From positions 1,922,001 to 1,986,000 of the forward strand of contig NZ_PDJH01000001.1 of assembly GCF_002564025.1 (NCBI RefSeq): a stretch of DNA of 64,000 bases. The letters run 5' to 3'. The notes under the pieces are model-generated. The model was not told the origin of the DNA. It searched no databases and saw nothing but the letters and a program-made list of their open reading frames with translations. Below are positions 36,534-46,451 of the stretch, piece after piece (position 1 is the first letter of the stretch; each line of letters begins with the position of its first letter). Both the position numbers and the translations under genes were made by a program. Origin of the DNA: Flavimobilis soli (GTDB lineage Bacteria > Actinomycetota > Actinomycetes > Actinomycetales > Cellulomonadaceae).

Positions 36534-37553
36534 ATGAGTGACACCTTGGGCGAGAACACGCTCACCACGTCACCGCCCGAGGGTCGCTCGGCGGGCGGGG
36601 ACGGCGCCACCAAGGCGCCGTCCCCGGCCCGCAAGCGGGGGGCCGGAGGTGCGGACTGGGCCAAGCGGCTGGAGATCACGCTCCTCGCGGGCCCCGCCGT
36701 CATCATGTTCCTGGCGTTCGTCATCTTCCCCGTGGTGATGGCGGCGTACTACGGGTTCTTCAAGTGGAAGGGCTTCGGCCCGCCCACCGACTTCGTCGGG
36801 CTGCAGAACTACATCACGATCTTCCAGGACGAGAAGTTCCAGGACGCCCTGATGCACAACGGCTTCATCCTCGTGATGTCGCTCGTGATCCAGGGCCCCG
36901 CCGCCGTCGCCCTCGCGCTGCTGCTCAACCAGCGCATGCGCGGCCGCTCCCTCGTCCGCGTCCTCATCTTCGTGCCGTACGTGATCTCCGAGGTCATCGT
37001 CGGTACCGGGTGGGGCCTCATGCTCAAGACGACGGGAGCCGTGAACCACTTCCTGATCCGGATCGGGTTGCCCGACTGGACGGTCGAATGGTTGTCCGAT
37101 CCGAAGATCGCCATATGGACGCTGATGGTGATCATCTCCTGGAAGTACATCGGCTTCGCCGTGATCCTCTTCCTCGCGGGGCTGCAGTCCATCCCCGAGG
37201 AGCTCTACGAGGCCGCCGCGATCGACGGCGCGTCCTACTGGCAGATGCAGCGCAGCATCACCCTGCCGCTGCTCGGCCCGACGATCCGGATCTGGGCGTT
37301 CCTGTCGATCATCGGCTCGCTCCAGCTGTTCGACCTCGTCTTCATCATCTGGGGCCAGTACGTCGCCACGACCGCCGGCACCTCGACGATGGCGACCTAC
37401 ATGGTCGGCGAGGGACGCCTGGCCGGGAACTACGGCTACGGCAACGCGGTCGCGGTAGTCCTGTTCGTCATCTCGCTCACGATCGCCTTGATCTACCAGC
37501 GCTTCGTGCTCCGTCGTGACACCGCCGGTGCGCTCACGGAAGGGAAGAAGTGA
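36534..37553 (+). CDS. ABC sugar transporter permease 1 (MalF/UgpA type)
   Basis: 339 residues with six main membrane helices after a 40-residue cytoplasmic N-terminus. The EAA loop EELYEAAAIDGASYWQMQRSITLPLL contacts the ATPase. Nine bases separate its ATG from the previous stop; the ribosome site is weak, so coupling is likely. The C-terminus ends in the cytoplasmic RRDTAGALTEGKK. Partner of the next gene product. Confidence 0.94.
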   Translation: MSDTLGENTLTTSPPEGRSAGGDGATKAPSPARKRGAGGADWAKRLEITLLAGPAVIMFLAFVIFPVVMAAYYGFFKWKGFGPPTDFVGLQNYITIFQDEKFQDALMHNGFILVMSLVIQGPAAVALALLLNQRMRGRSLVRVLIFVPYVISEVIVGTGWGLMLKTTGAVNHFLIRIGLPDWTVEWLSDPKIAIWTLMVIISWKYIGFAVILFLAGLQSIPEELYEAAAIDGASYWQMQRSITLPLLGPTIRIWAFLSIIGSLQLFDLVFIIWGQYVATTAGTSTMATYMVGEGRLAGNYGYGNAVAVVLFVISLTIALIYQRFVLRRDTAGALTEGKK

Positions 37554-38446
37554 TGTCCGCCAGCGTCACCACCGCGCCCCCGCTCCCCGCGAGCCGGCCC
37601 GCCCGCACGAAGAAGCACAAGGAGACGCGCCTGCACCGCAGCGGGCCCATGACCTACCTGGTCGCGTTCCTCTTCGTGATGATCTGCATCGGCCCGGTGC
37701 TCTACATCATCATCGGCGGCTTCCGCTCGAACTCGGAGATCACGACCGACCCGTCGGGCTTCCCGAAGACGTGGCACTGGGAGAACTACTCGAGCGTCCT
37801 CGAGAACGAGATCTTCTGGCGGCAGATGGGCAACTCGACCATCTCCGCGGTCGCCACGACGGTCGGCGTCGTCATCCTCGGCGTCATGGCGAGCTACGTC
37901 ATCGCCCGGTACAAGTTCCGGGGCGCCACCGCGATGTACTCGTTGTTCGCCGCGGGCCTGATGTTCCCGATGACGGTCGCGATCACGCCGCTGTACATCC
38001 TCGTGCGCAGCCTCGGCCTCATGGACACGCTCGCGGGCATCATCCTCCCGCAGATCGCGTTCGCGCTGCCGACGACGATCATCATCCTGGTGCCGTTCCT
38101 GCGGGCCATCCCCAACGAGCTCGAGGAGGCCGCCGCGATCGACGGCGCAGGCCGGCTCGGGTTCTTCTTCCGGATGGTCGTCCCGCTGTCGCTGCCGGGT
38201 GTCGTCACGGTCGGCATCCTCGCGTTCGTCGCGGCGTGGAACAGCTACATGCTGCCGCTGTTCATCCTCAGCAACGAGATGTCGTACACGCTGCCGCTCG
38301 GCGTGCAGTCGTTCGCGTCGCAGTACGCGGTCGACACGGCGCGCGTGCTCGCGTTCACCTCGCTGTCGATGATCCCTGCGCTGATCTTCTTCTCCCTCTT
38401 CGAGCGCCGGATCGTCGGCGGTCTCACGGGAGCCGTCAAGGGCTGA
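37553..38446 (+). CDS. ABC sugar transporter permease 2 (MalG/UgpE type)
   Basis: 297 residues, six helices. EAA loop NELEEAAAIDGAGRLGFFFRMVVPL; family C-terminus FFSLFERRIVGGLTGAVKG. The ATG at 37553 overlaps the previous stop (TGATG) with GAAGGGAAG upstream; GTG one codon earlier is a less likely start. The N-terminal 30 residues are basic (ARTKKHKETRLHRSG). A strong hairpin follows before the glycosidase genes. Confidence 0.94.
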   Translation: MSASVTTAPPLPASRPARTKKHKETRLHRSGPMTYLVAFLFVMICIGPVLYIIIGGFRSNSEITTDPSGFPKTWHWENYSSVLENEIFWRQMGNSTISAVATTVGVVILGVMASYVIARYKFRGATAMYSLFAAGLMFPMTVAITPLYILVRSLGLMDTLAGIILPQIAFALPTTIIILVPFLRAIPNELEEAAAIDGAGRLGFFFRMVVPLSLPGVVTVGILAFVAAWNSYMLPLFILSNEMSYTLPLGVQSFASQYAVDTARVLAFTSLSMIPALIFFSLFERRIVGGLTGAVKG

Positions 38447-38459
38447 CACCCACGTGATC

Positions 38460-38494
38460 GCCGTCGCGCCCGGCCGGGGGACGGGCGCGACGGC
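38460..38494 (+). terminator. Intra-operon hairpin between transporter and glycosidase genes
   Basis: Perfect 12-base arms (38460-38471, 38483-38494) with an 11-base loop, 13 bases after the permease stop. Without a U-run it more likely sets unequal mRNA levels (stability or partial termination) than ends the operon. Confidence 0.55.
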
Positions 38495-38533
38495 CAGCCT
38501 TCTCATGCACCTGCGCGCGTAAGGAAGTAACCA

Positions 38534-40963
38534 GTGTTCGACGTCGTCCCTGATGTCCCCGCCCCCGGCTCTGCCGAGCTGGACGTCCCCATGCCTCCCG
38601 TGTCCGGACGGGTCGCTGCGCTCGCCGCGCAGATGACCCTCGAGGAGAAGCTCGCCCAGCTCGTGGGCTACTGGCTCGACCAGAACGGCACGGTCGCCCC
38701 CATGCAGTCGGAGATGACCGCGGGGCAGGCTGACGGTGGCCTGCTGCCGGAGATCACGAAGCACGGCCTGGGCCACTACACCCGCGTGTACGGCACGCGG
38801 CCGGTGGACCCGGTCGAGCGGGCGCAGTGGCTGTGGGACGAACAGCGCAGGCTGCGCCGCGAGACGCGGCTCGGCATCCCCGCGATCGTCCACGAGGAGT
38901 GCCTGACGGGCCTCGCGGCGTGGAAGGCGGCGACGTACCCGACGCCGCTCGCGTGGGGCGCGTCGTTCGACGCCGAGCTCGTCGAGGAGATGGCGGCGCA
39001 GATCGGCGAGTCGATGCGGGCGCTCGGCGTCCACCAGGGCCTCGCGCCCGTCCTCGACGTGATCCGCGACCCGCGGTGGGGACGGGTCGACGAGTGCATC
39101 GGCGAGGACCCCTACCTCGTGGGCGTCGTCGGCACGGCGTTCGTGCGCGGCCTGCAGTCGCGGGGTGTCATCGCGACGCTCAAGCACTTCGTCGGGTACT
39201 CGGCGTCGGAGGCCGGCCGCAACCACGGGCCGGTCAGCATGGGGCCGCGCGAGATCGCGGACGTCTACCTGCCGCCGTTCGAGATGGCGGTGCGCGACGG
39301 CGGTGCCGGCTCGGTCATGAACTCGTACTCGTCGATCGACGGCCTGCCCGTCGCGGCCGACGGCGCGCTCCTCACCGACCTGCTGCGCGGGGAGTGGGGC
39401 TTCGAGGGCACGGTCGTCGCCGACTACTTCGCGGTCGCGTTCCTCGAGGTCATGCACGAGGTCGCCGCGGATCGCGGCGAGGCCGCGGCGCTCGCCCTGA
39501 CGGCAGGCATCGACGTCGAGCTGCCGACCGGCGACGCGTACCTCGAGCCGCTCGCCGAGCGCGTGCGCGCGGGCCTGCTCGACGAGCGCATCGTCGATCG
39601 CGCCGTGCTGCGCGTGCTCGCGCAGAAGGAGTCGCTCGGTCTCCTCGAGCCGGACGCGTTCGAGGACGAGGCACCGACGTCGATCGACCTCGACCCCGCG
39701 GAGCACCGCGCGCTCGCGCGCAGGCTCGCGGCCGAGTCGCTCGTGCTGCTCACGAACGACGGCACGCTGCCGTTGCGGCAGGCTCCCGCGCGCCTCGCCG
39801 TCGTCGGTCCGAACGCCGACCGCTCGGCGGCGCTCATGGGCTGCTACTCGTTCGTCAACCACGTGCTCGCGCACCACCCGGGCACGCCGGACGGGATCGA
39901 GCTGCCGACGATCGCCGACGCGCTCGCGGAGGCTTTCCCGCAGGCCGAGGTCGTGCGCGCCGAGGGCTGCGCGGTCGAGGGCGACGACAGGTCGGGCTTC
40001 GCCGCTGCGCGCGAGGCCGTGGAGGGCGCGGACGTCGCGGTCGTCGTCGTCGGTGACCAGGCCGGCCTGTTCGGCCGTGGCACGGTCGGCGAGGGCAACG
40101 ACGCGCAGTCGCTCGCCCTGCCGGGCGTGCAGCGCGAGCTCGTCGAGGAGCTTGTCGCGACGGGCACGCCCGTCGTGCTCGTCGTCGTCACGGGTCGCCC
40201 GTACGAGCTGGGCTGGGCGCTCGACGCGGACGGCCCCCGCCCTGCCGCGGTGCTGCAGTCGTTCTTCCCGGGCGAGGAGGGCGGCCGCGCCGTCGCCGAC
40301 GTCGTGACCGGCGCGGTCACGCCGTCGGGCCGCCTGCCCGTGTCGCTCCCGCGCACCGCGGGCGCGCAGCCGTACCGCTACCTGCAGCCGATCCTCGGCG
40401 GGCCGTCCGACGTCACGTCGACGGACCCGACGCCCGTCCGCCCGTTCGGCTTCGGCCTGTCCTACACGACGTTCGCGACGACCGACCTCGAGGTCGACGC
40501 CGAGGTGCCGACCGACGGCGTCATCACCGTCGGCGTGACCGTCGAGAACACGGGCGGCGTCGCGGGTGCGACGGTCGTCCAGGTCTACGGGCACGACGTC
40601 GTCGGGTCGCTGCCGCGCCCGGTCGCCCAGCTCCTCGCGTTCGCGCGCGTCGAGCTCGAGGCGGGGGAGCGTCGCCGCGTGACGATGCGCGTGCCGGCGG
40701 CACGCTTCGCGTTCACCGGCCGTGACATGCGTCGCGGCGTCGAGCCGGGCGTCGTCGAGATCTGGGTCGCCGACCACGCCGGCGCCTCTGCCCCGAAGAC
40801 GCTCGAGGACACGACGGGCGGCGCGATCGTGTCGTCCGCCGTCAACCGCCGGCACGAGGTGCCGGGCACCGCGACCGAGCGCGCGACCGTCACGCTCACG
40901 GGCGAGTTCCACGAGCTCACCGGAGCCGACGCCCGCATCGCCCAGGTCGAGGTGACGCGATGA
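38534..40963 (+). CDS. GH3 beta-xylosidase/beta-glucosidase
   Basis: 809 residues, no signal peptide, so it works on imported sugars. The GH3 N-terminal barrel has KHFVGYSASEAGRNHGP at about 217-233 and nucleophile Asp297 in VVADYF; the second domain carries VVVVGDQAGLFGRGTVGEGND and ends with a fibronectin-III-like domain (ENTGGVAGATVVQVYG). GTG 38534 has AAGGAAG seven bases upstream. The overall similarity and position favour a BxlA-like beta-xylosidase over a cellobiase, because cellobiose is handled by the phosphorylase further on. Overlaps the next ATG by four bases. Confidence 0.92.
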   Translation: MFDVVPDVPAPGSAELDVPMPPVSGRVAALAAQMTLEEKLAQLVGYWLDQNGTVAPMQSEMTAGQADGGLLPEITKHGLGHYTRVYGTRPVDPVERAQWLWDEQRRLRRETRLGIPAIVHEECLTGLAAWKAATYPTPLAWGASFDAELVEEMAAQIGESMRALGVHQGLAPVLDVIRDPRWGRVDECIGEDPYLVGVVGTAFVRGLQSRGVIATLKHFVGYSASEAGRNHGPVSMGPREIADVYLPPFEMAVRDGGAGSVMNSYSSIDGLPVAADGALLTDLLRGEWGFEGTVVADYFAVAFLEVMHEVAADRGEAAALALTAGIDVELPTGDAYLEPLAERVRAGLLDERIVDRAVLRVLAQKESLGLLEPDAFEDEAPTSIDLDPAEHRALARRLAAESLVLLTNDGTLPLRQAPARLAVVGPNADRSAALMGCYSFVNHVLAHHPGTPDGIELPTIADALAEAFPQAEVVRAEGCAVEGDDRSGFAAAREAVEGADVAVVVVGDQAGLFGRGTVGEGNDAQSLALPGVQRELVEELVATGTPVVLVVVTGRPYELGWALDADGPRPAAVLQSFFPGEEGGRAVADVVTGAVTPSGRLPVSLPRTAGAQPYRYLQPILGGPSDVTSTDPTPVRPFGFGLSYTTFATTDLEVDAEVPTDGVITVGVTVENTGGVAGATVVQVYGHDVVGSLPRPVAQLLAFARVELEAGERRRVTMRVPAARFAFTGRDMRRGVEPGVVEIWVADHAGASAPKTLEDTTGGAIVSSAVNRRHEVPGTATERATVTLTGEFHELTGADARIAQVEVTR

Positions 40964-42528
40964 CCGTCGTCCAGAACCCCGTCCTGCCCGGCTGCTACCC
41001 GGACCCGTCGATCTGCCGCGTCGGTGAGTTCTTCTACCTCGTCACGTCGACGTTCGAGTACCTGCCCGGGCTGCCGATCATGCGCAGCACCGACCTCGTG
41101 CACTGGGAGCAGATCGGCGCCGCCGTCACGGACCAGATCGACTACTCCGACGTGCCGTCGTCCGGGGCGCTGTACGCGCCGACGATCCGCCACCACGACG
41201 GCGTCTTCTACGTCGTCTGCACGTTCGTCGACCCGACCGACGACGCGCGCGGCGGCAACTTCCTCGTCACCGCGACCGACCCGGCCGGGCCGTGGTCCGA
41301 CCCGGTGTGGCTTGACGTCGGCGGCATCGACCCGTCGATCTTCTTCGACGACGACGGTCGGGCCTGGATGCACGGCACCCGCCTCGTCGAGAAGGACCCG
41401 GAGTGGTTCCACCAGACCGAGGTCTGGATCCGCGAGTACTCGCTGACCGAGCAGAAGCTCGTCGGGCCTGAGCACGTCGTGTGGAACGGTGCGGTCAAGG
41501 GTGCCGTGTGGGCCGAGGGGCCGCACCTCTACAAGAAGGACGGCACGTACTACCTCGTCGCCGCCGAGGGCGGCACCGAGTTCCACCACGCCGTGTCCGT
41601 CGCGAGCGCCGACAGCGTCACCGGCCCCTACACGGGCAACAAGGGCAACCCGATCCTCACGCACCGCCACCTCGGCCGCGGCAGCGACGTCGTCGGCGTC
41701 GGCCACGCCGACCTGATCGAGGCGGCGGACGGCTCCTGGTGGGCAGTGTGCCTCGGCATGCGCACGTACGGCGGCTACCACTACAACCTCGGCCGCGAGT
41801 GCTTCCTCGTGCCCGTCGTGTGGGAGGACGGCTGGCCCGTCCTCGCGCCGGGCCTCGGTCGCGTTCCCGAGCAGGTCGAGGTGCCGTTCGCGGCGGACGG
41901 CCCGCTCGGCGTCGTGCAGGGGACGACGTCGGGCGTGGTCGCCCCCGGCGACCCGCGCTGGTGCGCGGTCCGCGCGCTCCCCGACGAGGTCGCGGACGCC
42001 GACGGCGACCGGTGGCTCCTGCCCGTGCGGCCCGAGCCGCTCACCGGCACCGGCGTGCCGGCCTTCCTCGGCGTGCGCCAGCAGCATCGCGACCTCGACG
42101 TGACCGTGCAGGTCCGCGCCGAGCTGCCCGAGGGGGAAGAGGTCGGGATCGCCGTGCGGCAGTCCGAGAACGACCACGTCCGCCTCGGCCTCACGCGCGG
42201 GCGCCACGGTGCCTGGACGGCGTCGGTCGTGCACCGGCGCAAGGGTGCGGACGAGGCGCTCGGCATCGTCGAGCTCGACCTGCCCGACGGCGCCGAGGTG
42301 GGCCTGCGGCTGCGCGCACGTGGGCAGGACTATGCGTTCGAGGTCGTGCGGACCGCGGCGGAGGGGCAGGCGGACGCGCTCGCCATCGCCGTCGCGGACG
42401 GCCGCACCCTCGACTCCGTGGCCACGGGGGGCTTCCTCGGGCTGTGGGTAGGGGTCTACGCGACGTCGGAGGGCCGGGCGACGCAGTCGCAGGCGACGGT
42501 CGGCCCGCTGACGTACGAACCGCGATAG
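40960..42528 (+). CDS. GH43 beta-xylosidase/alpha-arabinofuranosidase
   Basis: 522 residues, cytoplasmic. Five-bladed propeller with catalytic base Asp15 (CYPDPS), pKa-modulating Asp124 (GGIDPSIFF) and acid Glu186 (WAEGPHLY), followed from about 330 by the C-terminal beta-sandwich of the XynB-type enzymes (GVPAFLGVRQQHRDLDVTV). It removes xylose or arabinose from short xylo-oligosaccharides. Its ATG overlaps the GH3 stop (ATGA), so both hydrolases are made together. It is last in the operon, followed by a 23-base-stem terminator. Confidence 0.93.
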   Translation: MTVVQNPVLPGCYPDPSICRVGEFFYLVTSTFEYLPGLPIMRSTDLVHWEQIGAAVTDQIDYSDVPSSGALYAPTIRHHDGVFYVVCTFVDPTDDARGGNFLVTATDPAGPWSDPVWLDVGGIDPSIFFDDDGRAWMHGTRLVEKDPEWFHQTEVWIREYSLTEQKLVGPEHVVWNGAVKGAVWAEGPHLYKKDGTYYLVAAEGGTEFHHAVSVASADSVTGPYTGNKGNPILTHRHLGRGSDVVGVGHADLIEAADGSWWAVCLGMRTYGGYHYNLGRECFLVPVVWEDGWPVLAPGLGRVPEQVEVPFAADGPLGVVQGTTSGVVAPGDPRWCAVRALPDEVADADGDRWLLPVRPEPLTGTGVPAFLGVRQQHRDLDVTVQVRAELPEGEEVGIAVRQSENDHVRLGLTRGRHGAWTASVVHRRKGADEALGIVELDLPDGAEVGLRLRARGQDYAFEVVRTAAEGQADALAIAVADGRTLDSVATGGFLGLWVGVYATSEGRATQSQATVGPLTYEPR

Positions 42529-42569
42529 ACCATGTCGTCCCGCCGACCCTCCTCCTCGGCGAGACGCGA

Positions 42570-42618
42570 GAAGACGCGAGGTCCCGGTCGCCGTGGGCGA
42601 CCGGGACCTCGCGTCTTC
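42570..42618. terminator. Long perfect hairpin terminator
   Basis: 23-base perfect arms (42570-42592, 42596-42618) around GTG, behind the GH43 gene; on the other side it lies beyond the tRNA-Gly 3' end and may serve that gene too. Confidence 0.8.
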
Positions 42619-42630
42619 GTGCTGCTACCG

Positions 42631-42701
42631 AGCGGATGACGGGAATCGAACCCGCGCTGTCAGCTTGGGAAGCTGAAGTTCTACCATTGAACTACATCCG
42701 C
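42631..42701 (-). tRNA. tRNA-Gly (anticodon CCC)
   Basis: 71 bases on the minus strand. Acceptor stem GCGGATG pairs with CATCCGC, the anticodon loop is TTCCCAA (anticodon CCC, reads GGG), the D arm has AGTTCAATGGTAGAACT and the T loop GGTTCGATTCCC. No CCA is encoded. Its 5' end is 87 bases downstream of the epimerase stop, so it may be co-transcribed with the phosphorylase operon or have its own promoter. Confidence 0.95.
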
Positions 42702-42788
42702 GTGGCCCGCTCTCGAGCGGGCGCACAGACGATGATACCCGGATCACCGTCCCGTGTCCGACACCACGCTGACGTGGTCGTCCATGCC

Positions 42789-43805
42789 TCAGAGCTCGAT
42801 CGAGAACGTCCCCGAGCGGGACTCGCCCGGCTCCAGGACGAACACCCCGCTGCCGGGCACGCCCCGGTCGGCGAGGGCGAATCCACCGTTCGCGTTGGTC
42901 GCGGGCTCGACCGCGAAGTACGTCCGGCGGACCGGGACGTACACGACCCAGTGGGCGTACACGTCGTCGGCGTGGATGCGCACCTCGACGTCCGAGCCGT
43001 CCGCGCGGGCGCCCGGGTAGACGATGCGCGCGGGCACTCCCGGGACGCGCCCGGTGAGGCAGTCGTCGACGAAGCGGTCGCCGAGCGGGCGGAGCGTCCG
43101 GTAGTCCGCACGCGCCGGGACGTCGCCGGCCTCCTCGGTCGCGATCGCGTCCACGAGCCGGTAGCCGCGCGTCACCGGCACCTCGAGCAGCGCGTCCTCG
43201 GTGTCGGGGACGAGGTGCCGCACGAAGTACGGGTGGTGCCCGAAGCCCGCGGGGAACGGCTCCGCGTCGACGTTCTCCACGGTCGTCGTCACGCTCAGCC
43301 CGCGCTCGTCGAGCGCGTACGTGATCTCCGTGCGGAACGCCCACGGGAAACCGACGCCGACGGCGTCGCGCGAGTCGAAGGTCATCCGCACGCTCGTACC
43401 CGTGCGCTCGACGACGTCGAACGCGAACGGCAGCACGGCGCCGTGCATCGCGGTGCCGTCGGGCGACGTGCGCGGCAGGCGCCAGCTGCGCCCGCCCCAC
43501 GTGAGCCGCGCCCCCGCGACGCGGTTGGACCACGGCACGAGCGGGAAGCTCGCGCAGGACGTCGGGGCGTCCAGCTTGCTCGCGCCCGTCGGGCGCACGA
43601 GGTCCCGCCACACGCCGTCGACCAGGACCTGCGCGTACGCGAGCGAGGCCGCGGCGCCCGGGACGACCCCGGCGCGCCACGTCGGCGTCGCGAGCGCGAC
43701 GACGCGCGGGTCGCCCGCGAGCACCAGGGCAGAGCCCTCAGCGCTCTCAGACGACCCCGCGACCGGACCCTCGCCGGGACGCACAGGCGCGTCCGTCACG
43801 CTCAC
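42789..43805 (-). CDS. Aldose 1-epimerase (mutarotase) family protein
   Basis: 338 residues; galactose-mutarotase-like beta-sandwich that interconverts sugar anomers. The catalytic His is in [10 protein letters not shown] and the Glu base in [13 protein letters not shown] near the C-terminus; [13 protein letters not shown] is the conserved entrance block. The GTG at 43805 overlaps the stop of the phosphorylase gene (GTGA). Cellobiose phosphorylase needs defined anomers and releases alpha-glucose-1-phosphate plus glucose, so a mutarotase is a sensible partner. The first 25 residues are poorly conserved; a GTG six bases downstream is also possible. Confidence 0.87.
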   Translation of the reverse strand: MSVTDAPVRPGEGPVAGSSESAEGSALVLAGDPRVVALATPTWRAGVVPGAAASLAYAQVLVDGVWRDLVRPTGASKLDAPTSCASFPLVPWSNRVAGARLTWGGRSWRLPRTSPDGTAMHGAVLPFAFDVVERTGTSVRMTFDSRDAVGVGFPWAFRTEITYALDERGLSVTTTVENVDAEPFPAGFGHHPYFVRHLVPDTEDALLEVPVTRGYRLVDAIATEEAGDVPARADYRTLRPLGDRFVDDCLTGRVPGVPARIVYPGARADGSDVEVRIHADDVYAHWVVYVPVRRTYFAVEPATNANGGFALADRGVPGSGVFVLEPGESRSGTFSIEL

Positions 43806-46270
43806 AGGACGACGTCGACCTTCACGGTCGAGCCGGCCGGCGCGTACGGCACGTGGTTGCCCTCGATCTCGGTGCCGTCGACCGTCAGGCGGCCGCGGGC
43901 GCCCGGGGTGCCCGAGTTCGTCACGGAGATCTCGTACGTCGCGCCGCGAGCGACACGCGTGACCGTGTACGACGGGACCTCCGGGCCGATCTGCGGGTCG
44001 ACGACGAGACCGTCGTAGTCGGGGCGCACACCGAGCAGGTACTGCGAGACCGCCACGAAGTTCCACGCGGCCGTCCCCGTGAGCCAGGAGTTCTTGGCCT
44101 CGCCGTGGCGCACCGCCTCCTTGCCCGCGATCATCTGCGCGTACACGTACGGCTCGAGGCGGTGCGTGTCGGAGATGTCCTCGCGGTACGCGGGCGTGAT
44201 GCGCTTGTAGTAGTCGAACGCCTGCGCGCCACGGCCGAGCACGGTCTCGCCGATGATGACCCACGGGTTGTTGTGGCAGAAGATGCCACCGTTCTCCTTG
44301 TAGCCCGGCGGGTAGGTCGAGACCTCGCCCATGTTGACCTGGTAGGTCGTGTACGCCGGGTACTGCAGGACCATGCCGTGGTCGGTCGCGAGCATGTCGT
44401 TGACCGAGTCGAGCGCCTTGACGGCAGGAGCGTCCTTGTCGTCCGGGCCCGAGCCGATACCGATTCCGGCCATGACCGCGAAGCCCTGGGGCTCGATCCA
44501 GATCTTGCCCTCGGCGTGCTCGTCCGTGCCGATCTTCTCGCCGTAGTAGTCGTACGCGCGCAGGAACCACTCGCCGTCCCAGCCGTGCGTGAGGACAGCC
44601 TCGCGCATGTCCTCGACCGCCTTGCGGGCCTTCGCAGCGACGTCGGTCAGTCCGCGGCGCTCCGCGAGCTCCGCGTACTCGGCGCCGTACAGGACGAACT
44701 GCGCCGCGATGAACACCGACTCGGCGACGCCGCCCGCCTGGTTCTCCGTCGTCTGGAACGACTCACCGGGGGTGGTGGAGAAGCAGTTGAGGTTGAGGCA
44801 GTCGTTCCAGTCGGCGCGGCCGATGAGCGGCAGGCCGTGCGGGCCGAGGTTGCTCGTCGTGAAGTTGAACGAGCGCGTGAGGTGCTCGAACAGGGAGTCC
44901 GCGAGGGACTCGTCGTTGTCGAACGGGACCTGCTCGTCGAGGATCGAGAAGTCGCCCGTCTCCTTGATGTAGGCCGCGACGCCGGCGACGAGCCACATGG
45001 GGTCGTCGTTGAAGCCCGAGCCGATGTCGTTGTTCCCGCGCTTCGTCAGCGGCTGGTACTGGTGGTAGGCCGAACCGTCGGGGAACTGCGTCGCCGCGAT
45101 GTCGAGGATGCGCTCACGGGCACGCTCGGGGACGAGGTGCACGAAGCCCAGGAGGTCCTGGTTGGAGTCGCGGAAGCCCATGCCGCGGCCGATGCCCGTC
45201 TCGAAGAAGGACGCCGAGCGGGACATGTTGAACGTGACCATGCACTGGTACTGGTTCCAGATGTTGACCATCCGGTCGAGCTTCTCGTCGTCGCTCGTGA
45301 CCGAGTAGGTCGACAGCAGGTTGGTCCAGTACGCCTTGAGTCGCGCGAACGCGGCGTCGACCTGCTCGGTCGTCGCGAAGCGCGACAGGAGGGCGTGGGC
45401 GCGCTCCTTGTTGATGATCTGGTGGGCGTCGTCCGCCCACTTCTCCTCGTCCGGGTTCTCGACGTAGCCGAGGACGACGACGTAGGTCTTGGACTCGCCG
45501 GGCTCGAGCGTGACGTCGAGCTGGTGGGAGCCGATCGGGTACCAGCCGGAGGCGACGGAGCCGGCCGAGCGGCCTGCGCGCGGGACGGCGGCCTCGCCGA
45601 GACCGTTGTAGGCGCCGACGAACGTGTCGCGGTCGGTGTCGAAGCCGGAGGCCTTCGCGTTGACGCCGAAGACGGCGTAGTGGTCGCGGCGCTCGCGGTA
45701 CTCGGTGCGGTGGTAGATCGCGGAGCCGTTCGGGGCGTCCTGCTCGACCTCGACCTCGCCGATGTTGAGGTTGCGCTGGTAGTTCGTCTGGTCGTCCTGC
45801 GCGTTCCAGAGGCAGAACTCGATGAACGTGAACGCCGAGAAGCTCTTGGGCGCGTCCGAGGTGTTGGTGAACGTGATGCGCTGGACCTCGGCGTTCTCGC
45901 CGAGCGGCACGAAGAGCAGCGTCTCGACCGAGAGGCCGTTGCGCTCGCCGGTGATCGACGTGTAGCCCATGCCGTGGCGGGTCTCGAAGTGGTCGAGGTC
46001 GGCCTTCACGGGGAGCCACGACGGGGTCCAGACGTCGCCGCCGTCGTTGATGTAGAGGTAGCGGCCGCCGGCGTCCGCGGGGATGTTGTTGTAGCGGTAG
46101 CGCGTCAGGCGGCGCATCTTCGCGTCACGGTAGAACGAGTACCCGCCAGCCTGGTGCGAGACCAGGGAGAAGAACTGCTCCGACCCGAGGTAGTTGATCC
46201 AGGGGTAGGGGGTGTGCGGCGTCGTGATGACGTACTCGCGGGCGGCATCGTCGAAATGGCCGTAACGCAT
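43802..46270 (-). CDS. cbp: Cellobiose phosphorylase (GH94)
   Basis: 822 residues, the same length as the Cellulomonas enzymes, with the same N-terminus ([20 protein letters not shown]). It splits cellobiose with phosphate into alpha-glucose 1-phosphate and glucose in the cytoplasm. The general acid Asp (about residue 490) is in [29 protein letters not shown] and [14 protein letters not shown] are other GH94 blocks. Start ATG 46270 with GAGGCAAG before it. The promoter carries two CebR/CelR-type sites, so cellobiose probably induces it. The frame is open upstream but without conservation. Downstream epimerase is co-translated. Confidence 0.96.
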   Translation of the reverse strand: MRYGHFDDAAREYVITTPHTPYPWINYLGSEQFFSLVSHQAGGYSFYRDAKMRRLTRYRYNNIPADAGGRYLYINDGGDVWTPSWLPVKADLDHFETRHGMGYTSITGERNGLSVETLLFVPLGENAEVQRITFTNTSDAPKSFSAFTFIEFCLWNAQDDQTNYQRNLNIGEVEVEQDAPNGSAIYHRTEYRERRDHYAVFGVNAKASGFDTDRDTFVGAYNGLGEAAVPRAGRSAGSVASGWYPIGSHQLDVTLEPGESKTYVVVLGYVENPDEEKWADDAHQIINKERAHALLSRFATTEQVDAAFARLKAYWTNLLSTYSVTSDDEKLDRMVNIWNQYQCMVTFNMSRSASFFETGIGRGMGFRDSNQDLLGFVHLVPERARERILDIAATQFPDGSAYHQYQPLTKRGNNDIGSGFNDDPMWLVAGVAAYIKETGDFSILDEQVPFDNDESLADSLFEHLTRSFNFTTSNLGPHGLPLIGRADWNDCLNLNCFSTTPGESFQTTENQAGGVAESVFIAAQFVLYGAEYAELAERRGLTDVAAKARKAVEDMREAVLTHGWDGEWFLRAYDYYGEKIGTDEHAEGKIWIEPQGFAVMAGIGIGSGPDDKDAPAVKALDSVNDMLATDHGMVLQYPAYTTYQVNMGEVSTYPPGYKENGGIFCHNNPWVIIGETVLGRGAQAFDYYKRITPAYREDISDTHRLEPYVYAQMIAGKEAVRHGEAKNSWLTGTAAWNFVAVSQYLLGVRPDYDGLVVDPQIGPEVPSYTVTRVARGATYEISVTNSGTPGARGRLTVDGTEIEGNHVPYAPAGSTVKVDVVL

Positions 46271-46317
46271 GGGACTTGCCTCTCGGGGGTGGGGGTCGCT
46301 CCCGGGCAGCATCGCCG

Positions 46318-46331
46318 TGGGAGCGCTTCCA
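46318..46331. promoter_or_regulatory. CebR/CelR-type operator 1
   Basis: TGGGAGCGCTTCCA matches 13 of 14 bases of the Streptomyces CebR and Thermobifida CelR consensus TGGGAGCGCTCCCA. It lies just downstream of the -10 of the phosphorylase gene. Confidence 0.8.
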
Positions 46332-46342
46332 TTGGTATCCCG

Positions 46343-46371
46343 ATCGTAGCCGATTCGGGAGCGCTTGCGAA
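46343..46371 (-). promoter_or_regulatory. Promoter of the cellobiose phosphorylase operon
   Basis: On the minus strand: -35 TTCGCA (46366-46371), 17-base spacer, -10 TACGAT (46343-46348). The leader would be about 65 bases. Confidence 0.6.
46356..46369. promoter_or_regulatory. CebR/CelR-type operator 2
   Basis: CGGGAGCGCTTGCG, a weaker copy (10 of 14) overlapping the -35; centres of the two sites are 38 bases apart. Confidence 0.6.
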
Positions 46372-46439
46372 GGGTCGGGGCCGCGTCCCCGCCGCGGCCG
46401 TCGCGCACGCCCTCCCGCGACCGGCGCGAGGCCTGGCGG

Positions 46440-46445
46440 TACGGT
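46440..46445 (+). promoter_or_regulatory. -10 element, leaderless start of dcd
   Basis: TACGGT ends six bases before the GTG at 46452. The family N-terminus (MLLSD) fixes the start, so this is the best-supported leaderless case. Confidence 0.6.
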
Positions 46446-46451
46446 ATCCAC

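Noticed and set aside
37493..40912. 1139-codon open frame on the minus strand
   Set aside because: Antisense to permease 2 and the GH3 gene; Arg/Asp/Val-rich without domains, as expected from the mirror of G+C-rich coding DNA.
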